This document shows, one piece after another, positions 6,086-10,454 of a DNA stretch of 10,454 bases. The stretch covers positions 1 to 10,454 of the forward strand of contig CAVCXB010000105.1 in NCBI GenBank assembly GCA_963605535.1, written 5' to 3'. Origin of the DNA: Anthropogastromicrobium chipingensis_A. GTDB taxonomy: Bacteria; Bacillota; Clostridia; Lachnospirales; Lachnospiraceae. The notes beneath the pieces were generated by a model. It saw only the letters and a program-made list of their open reading frames with translations, was not told the DNA's origin and ran no database searches. Position numbers and translations under genes: made by a program. Positions within the stretch are counted from its first letter, which is position 1. Each line of letters begins with the position of its first letter.

Positions 6086-8875
6086 CTACTTCTCAGCCTT
6101 AGCTTCAAACTTCCACTCGCCGCTTCCAACCTCAAACTGTACACCGCCGTATTCCTTTGGCATGCACACAGTAGCAGTAATTCCCGGCGGTATGGATGCT
6201 GCAAGAGAAAAGCTTTCATTCTCCTTTTTCCATGACACTTTTACAATGCCCCACGCAGTCATGACACTGCCCTTCGCATACATCAAATCAGCTGCCGCAT
6301 ACGGTGTCACGAGCATTTTTGTCCACCCCGGAGCCTGCGGGCGAAGACCAAGCACGAAGCTTGTCATCCACTCGCGCACATGACCCATCATCGCATGATT
6401 GCGGGAGCGCACCATACTGCCCAGCCAAAGTTCCTCGTAATTCCAATACTCTGGCAATGTGGTGAGTCCAGTATCGGCAAAGACACGATAACTTGGCGCG
6501 GTCGGATTCATGACCATCTGATACACGACATCGCTATATCCAGCCTCTGCCAATGAGGAAAATACCTGCTTTAAGCCTACCTCTCCCGAAGTCAAATGAT
6601 AGCCATTTTTCTTTACAGCTTCTACAAGTGCTTTCACAGCCTGCTCTTCGTGACCCTTTGCCATCCCGCTGAACAGCGCAATCGCATAGCTTGCCTGACT
6701 GCCTGTTCCAAACTGTCCTGTTGTCTCATCGTAGCACTCCGGATGATGATAGAATGCTTCTCTTACTGCTTGTGCCTTTGCTCCGTACAGTTTTACTTTC
6801 TGATCTTCACTCTTATCTTCGCATTTACCTTTCTGTCTATCTTTTTCATTTTTCGTGTCTATCTTATTTTCTTTCTGCCCTTTTAAAATTTCACAAATCT
6901 GCTTTGCGATCACAAGCATCCTGTAATACGCGCAGGTGGCAACCAGCACATTCGGCGTATGTTCTCCATACTCACCCCATTCCCCCATCTGTGCATAATT
7001 TTCTAACACGCCATTTGTCGTCTGGCGATCCAGATAAGCCAGATAGCGTTCTATCACCGGAAATGCCTGACGCAGCACAGCCTCGTCACCATAATACTGA
7101 TAATATGCCCACGGTGTGAAGACACACGCGCCATTCCAGTTTGGATCCTTATAGAGTCCTCCGATGCGATAAAATTCCGGAATGATACCCGGTACGAAAC
7201 CTTCTTCATCATTTCCTTCAAGTGCAGCCTGAGCCTTATCGAGCTGTGAATCGCAAATATCATGAATGATTTTCTTCATCCATGCGCGAATGTCATACAC
7301 TGCCGCAACAGACGCAAACATCAGATGTGAGGTCTCAATCCAGCCTAGCTTTTCGATCTGCGGGCAATCCGTAAAACTCCAGTACATGTTGCTTGAAATC
7401 GAGCGGTCTGTAATTTCGCAGATGCGGTTTAAAGTCTCATTTGAAGTTTCAAAAGTGCCATGCTTTTCATTGGCTGCGGCAAGACGACAGCAAATGATCT
7501 GGTCTGGTGTAAGCTCACCTGGAAAGCCAACTACTTCTACATACTGAAAGCCGTGATAGCAAAAAGACGGATGCCAACGCTCCTCACCACTTCCTGTCAT
7601 CCGATAGGAATCGCGAATCACACAGTCAAACTTCTCGCTCCAGCTCTGCGTGCACGACCGCTGGTCTACGCCATCGCCAGTCTCATTTGTCATTTCCGCC
7701 GGGTACAGATAAATCCAATTTCCGCGATTTTCCTTTGTCGTTCCATGCAGCACAAGCTCCACAAATCCAGCGCCATTTTTACCCACATCTACCAGAAAAT
7801 GACCTTCACCCAGCTTTTTTACGCTCTTTGCTATGAATCGCTCCTCAATCTGAATTGGCGGGCACTCGCGTGCCATCAGTATTCCCTTTGGCGGCTGCAT
7901 TTTTTTTGCTCGGCTCCAACCGTTTTCCTCGGATGGCTCTTTTTTTATTTCAGCCAGCTTTTCTGCCAAACATGCATCATAATCCTCGCCGCCGTACCAA
8001 TTCTGGAAAATGGTCGGCCCATTGATCCACAGCCAGTTTTCATCGGATGCGCAGACAATCTTTCTTGTTCCATCCTTCAAGGTCAACTCTACCTGCGCGA
8101 TCAGCTTCTTTCTGCCACAGATTCCCGGCTTAACAAAGCAGCTGTCATTTTTCTGATAACGTCCGAATTTTGTTCTTGTTCCGTCCGGATACACCATGAC
8201 CGGATCGATTGTATATCCGGTATACTGACCACTTCCCAGCGTCACCGTAAGAAAATTTGTACCAGTTGCCAATCGTTTTGTGATGTCATATGTCACATAA
8301 TAAACAGTCTTTGTCGCATCTGATTCACCCGGCTCAAAAAATGCATCCGATAACTTCTGTCCATTCACATCAGCCAGAAACACACCAAGTCCACTGATAT
8401 AGGCTCGTGCACATACTACTTGCTCAGGATCTGTCACTTCAAATTTACCTGCAAAAATAGGCGCTGCCTCCTGATTTTCATAATCCTCTCCCTGTCCAAT
8501 CCAAGTACCTTTCCAATCCTCGCGCTCAAGTAAGCCTGTCTCAAAGGATGCTGCTTCACTCCACGCAGATGCCTGATCTTTTCCATTCCACACCATCACT
8601 TTCCAATACGCTTTCTGTGCGGAATGCAGCTTTTTGCCCTGATACAAAATTCCAAAGCAACGGCTCCCCTTTACAACACCGCTGTCCCAGAGCATCCCTG
8701 TCTCATTTTCATTTGCAAGAGATGCCTCACTCTCTGACACCAGAATCCGATATGCAGTCTGTCTTTCATTTTTTTCGTCTTTTTTATCTGATACCAGTTG
8801 CCAGGAAAACACCGGACTTTCATTGATTCCCAGCGGATTTTTCAGTGCCTGTATTCTCAGATCTTCAGCTCTCAT
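6086..8875 (-). CDS. Alpha-L-rhamnosidase, glycoside hydrolase family 78
   Basis: Hydrolyses terminal alpha-L-rhamnose from rhamnogalacturonan fragments or plant rhamnosides, probably in the cytoplasm since no signal peptide is visible. It has 929 residues, typical for GH78. The N-terminus (LKNPLGINESPVFSWQL) is the family's first beta domain, followed by the lectin-like N-terminal modules (SGLGVFLADVNGQKLSD), the (alpha/alpha)6 barrel and a C-terminal beta domain. The acidic motif TDCPQIEKLGWIE gives Asp503, Glu508 and Glu514. The later TTLPEYW (Glu809) and RNHAMMGHVREWM match the second catalytic-site region. I chose ATG 8875 because family homology begins there and AAGGAG lies 11 nt upstream. 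ATG 8911 is possible, while a start at 9025 would overlap the permease by over 100 bp. Odd: a 31-residue Lys/Glu/Asp-rich insert at residues 665-695. It lies downstream of the two permeases in the same operon. Confidence 0.95.
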   Translation of the reverse strand: MRAEDLRIQALKNPLGINESPVFSWQLVSDKKDEKNERQTAYRILVSESEASLANENETGMLWDSGVVKGSRCFGILYQGKKLHSAQKAYWKVMVWNGKDQASAWSEAASFETGLLEREDWKGTWIGQGEDYENQEAAPIFAGKFEVTDPEQVVCARAYISGLGVFLADVNGQKLSDAFFEPGESDATKTVYYVTYDITKRLATGTNFLTVTLGSGQYTGYTIDPVMVYPDGTRTKFGRYQKNDSCFVKPGICGRKKLIAQVELTLKDGTRKIVCASDENWLWINGPTIFQNWYGGEDYDACLAEKLAEIKKEPSEENGWSRAKKMQPPKGILMARECPPIQIEERFIAKSVKKLGEGHFLVDVGKNGAGFVELVLHGTTKENRGNWIYLYPAEMTNETGDGVDQRSCTQSWSEKFDCVIRDSYRMTGSGEERWHPSFCYHGFQYVEVVGFPGELTPDQIICCRLAAANEKHGTFETSNETLNRICEITDRSISSNMYWSFTDCPQIEKLGWIETSHLMFASVAAVYDIRAWMKKIIHDICDSQLDKAQAALEGNDEEGFVPGIIPEFYRIGGLYKDPNWNGACVFTPWAYYQYYGDEAVLRQAFPVIERYLAYLDRQTTNGVLENYAQMGEWGEYGEHTPNVLVATCAYYRMLVIAKQICEILKGQKENKIDTKNEKDRQKGKCEDKSEDQKVKLYGAKAQAVREAFYHHPECYDETTGQFGTGSQASYAIALFSGMAKGHEEQAVKALVEAVKKNGYHLTSGEVGLKQVFSSLAEAGYSDVVYQMVMNPTAPSYRVFADTGLTTLPEYWNYEELWLGSMVRSRNHAMMGHVREWMTSFVLGLRPQAPGWTKMLVTPYAAADLMYAKGSVMTAWGIVKVSWKKENESFSLAASIPPGITATVCMPKEYGGVQFEVGSGEWKFEAKAEK

Positions 8876-8922
8876 TCCAATCAAGTCTCCTTCATCGTTC
8901 GTCTTTGTCATTTCATCTTTCT

Positions 8923-9801
8923 TTATCCCTTTACAGAACCTACCGTCATACCCTTTACGAAGTATTTCTGCGCGAATGGATAAATCAAAATGATCGGTAT
9001 GATTCCAACAAAGATCTGCGCGCACCGCACGGTACGGTCCGAAATCATCGACATGGACTGCCAGTCCTCTAAGCTAAGCAATGTCATATCACGCTGTACA
9101 ACAACGGTCTGTAAAAATGATGCCAATGGATAGCTTGACGGGAAATTGGAAAAAATTAATCCATCAAACCAACTGTTCCAGTGACTGATAAAAGAAAACA
9201 ACGTCAACGTCGCAATGGACGGCTTCGCACATGGTACAAAGATCTGGAAACAGATACGCCACTGTCCTGCTCCGTCGATCTCGGCTGCCTCCTCTAATTC
9301 GTGTGGAATTCCTCTGAAGAAATTTAACATCAAAATTACATTGTAAACAGGAACTGCTGCCGGGAGCACCAACGCCCAGATCGTATCCATCATTTTCAGA
9401 TTCTGAATCAGCAAATAACCAGGAATCAGACCACCGGAAAACAGCATTGTAAAGAAGAAAATCCATACATACACAGTTCTCATGCGAAATGAAGTCGATT
9501 CCTTTGACAGCGGGTACGCAAGCATAATTGTTAAAACCATATTTAACGGAAGTCCGATTGCGACACGCTCCACCGAGCGAAGCAATGCTTTCCAGAAATC
9601 AGCCTTCCCTACTACATAATCATACGCATACAAATTAAAGTCAACAGGAAAAATAGAAACTTTTCCAGCTGCGACTGCTGTACTGCTTGAAAAAGACATT
9701 GCCAGAATATTTAACAGCGGAAACAGGCAGGCAAATGACAGCAATGACAGCACAATTACATTAATTACCTCAAAAACAATACGCCCTTTTGATTTCTTCA
9801 T
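8923..9801 (-). CDS. Carbohydrate ABC transporter permease (YtcP/LplC type)
   Basis: Inner-membrane subunit of a sugar importer of the CUT1 class, 292 residues, a normal length. It begins with a short basic segment (MKKSKGR), then a first hydrophobic helix (VINVIVLSLLSFACLFPLL), and about six membrane segments in total. The cytoplasmic EAA loop that contacts the ATPase reads ELEEAAEIDGAGQW (about residues 168-181). The C-terminus YPFAQKYFVKGMTVGSVKG is characteristic of the second permease in this class. The ATG at 9801 has a perfect AGGAGG 7 nt upstream. It pairs with the partial permease upstream to make a heterodimeric channel. With a GH78 gene following, rhamnose-containing oligosaccharides are the likely cargo, as for Bacillus YtcP/YteP. 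This is inference from context. Confidence 0.95.
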   Translation of the reverse strand: MKKSKGRIVFEVINVIVLSLLSFACLFPLLNILAMSFSSSTAVAAGKVSIFPVDFNLYAYDYVVGKADFWKALLRSVERVAIGLPLNMVLTIMLAYPLSKESTSFRMRTVYVWIFFFTMLFSGGLIPGYLLIQNLKMMDTIWALVLPAAVPVYNVILMLNFFRGIPHELEEAAEIDGAGQWRICFQIFVPCAKPSIATLTLFSFISHWNSWFDGLIFSNFPSSYPLASFLQTVVVQRDMTLLSLEDWQSMSMISDRTVRCAQIFVGIIPIILIYPFAQKYFVKGMTVGSVKG

Positions 9802-9808
9802 GACGGTT

Positions 9809-9814
9809 CCTCCT
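9809..9814 (-). promoter_or_regulatory. Ribosome binding site embedded in the upstream stop codon
   Basis: The AGGAGG for the second permease overlaps the TAG stop of the first (minus strand reads TAGGAGG). The two genes are 11 bp apart, which favours translational coupling and equal subunit production. Confidence 0.85.
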
Positions 9815-10454
9815 AAAAGATACGATAATCGGCCAGCTTATACGCCAGGAAATACGATACTGAAATAAAAAGTGTTGAGATAACAGATTTAAACAAGCCC
9901 ACAGCCGTTGCTGGTCCATACTGCGCATCCAAAAGGCCAAGACGGTATACAAACGTATCAATGATATCTCCTGTCTGGTATACAGAAGTGCTGTACATAT
10001 TGAAAATCTGGTCAAAGCCTGCATTTAATACATTTCCAAGACTGAGTACCATCATCAGCACGATGATCATCTTCATGCCCGGAAGTGTAACATGCCAAGT
10101 CTGCTGCCAACGATTTGCGCCGTCAATCTGTGCAGCCTCATACAGCTGCGTGTCAATGCCCAAAATAGCAGCCAGATACACAATCGCCCCGTATCCAAAA
10201 TTTTTCCAGATATCGGTCACAATCATCGTACCTCTAAAATATCGATTGTCGCCCAAAAAGAAAATGGATTTTCCGCCAAATGCGGTTATGATCTGATTAA
10301 TGATTCCTTCTCCCGGGGAAAGCATATCACGGAAAATTCCACCGAGAATAACCCAAGACATGAAGTAAGGCAGATACACAATTGTCTGCACGACTTTCTT
10401 AAAACGACGACCTTTCACTTCATTTAATAGAAGTGCAAACACGATCGGAACAAC
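9813..10454 (-). CDS. Carbohydrate ABC transporter permease (LplB/YteP type), 5' end outside the window
   Basis: Partner inner-membrane subunit of the same CUT1-class importer. The visible 213 residues start mid-helix (VVPIVFALLLNEVKG) and run to a TAG stop. The frame stays open to the right edge, so roughly the first 90-100 residues of a ~310-residue protein are missing. A GTG at 10442 is internal, not the start. Features include a hydrophobic helix (TIVYLPYFMSWVILGGIF), the EAA loop QLYEAAQIDGANRWQQTW and the family-typical C-terminus SYFLAYKLADYRIF. It is the first gene of the visible operon. The solute-binding protein is expected upstream, and a shared MsmX-type ATPase elsewhere, as usual for Firmicutes. 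Confidence 0.94.
   Translation of the reverse strand, partial: VVPIVFALLLNEVKGRRFKKVVQTIVYLPYFMSWVILGGIFRDMLSPGEGIINQIITAFGGKSIFFLGDNRYFRGTMIVTDIWKNFGYGAIVYLAAILGIDTQLYEAAQIDGANRWQQTWHVTLPGMKMIIVLMMVLSLGNVLNAGFDQIFNMYSTSVYQTGDIIDTFVYRLGLLDAQYGPATAVGLFKSVISTLFISVSYFLAYKLADYRIF

Noticed and set aside
7460..8323. A 287-codon open frame on the plus strand
   Set aside because: It lies wholly antisense to the rhamnosidase gene, has no recognisable protein features and is a shadow of it.
8876..9025. N-terminal extension of the rhamnosidase frame (start at 9025)
   Set aside because: It overlaps the end of the permease gene by over 100 bp, carries no GH78-like sequence and has poorer start signals than ATG 8875.

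Overview
The window looks like a chromosomal stretch of a gut-type Firmicute, most likely a Lachnospiraceae (Clostridia) member. The basis is moderate GC content, strong AGGAGG-type ribosome binding sites, an ATP-type PEP carboxykinase, LplB/YtcP-type sugar permeases beside a GH78 rhamnosidase, and a clostridial-looking TnpB. The genus cannot be fixed from the sequence alone. Every gene I can support lies on the minus strand, so transcription runs from high to low coordinates.

Right part (6086-10454): the end of a carbohydrate-utilisation operon. A partial LplB/YteP-type permease runs off the right edge. It is followed 11 bp later by a YtcP/LplC-type permease and then by a cytoplasmic-looking GH78 alpha-L-rhamnosidase. 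Together they suggest uptake of rhamnose-containing oligosaccharides (rhamnogalacturonan fragments or plant rhamnosides) and removal of rhamnose inside the cell. The solute-binding protein, ATPase and rhamnose catabolic genes are not in view.

Middle (4085-5979): a decayed accessory patch. A promoter drives a small 83-codon gene broken by a one-base deletion in an A-run. Its stop overlaps (ATGA) the start of a second gene that reads for only 28 codons before running into the left end of an insertion element. The element is an IS200/IS605-type unit without a tnpA. It has its own near-consensus promoter, an intact TnpB (RuvC D/E/D plus Cys zinc motif), and a structured right end that should encode the guide (omega) RNA. 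Its right end lies about 26 bp from the dnaJ-like gene.

Left part (21-4084): three housekeeping-type genes. They are a zinc-finger-less DnaJ/CbpA-like co-chaperone with a long G/F-rich linker, an AEC-family membrane transporter with its own promoter, and pckA. A strong intrinsic terminator separates dnaJ from the AEC gene. The pckA promoter is overlapped by a long inverted repeat that could be a regulatory site.

I found no clear undescribed multi-gene system. The best leads are the TnpB/omega-RNA element beside dnaJ, the broken two-gene unit next to it, and the inverted repeat on the pckA promoter.
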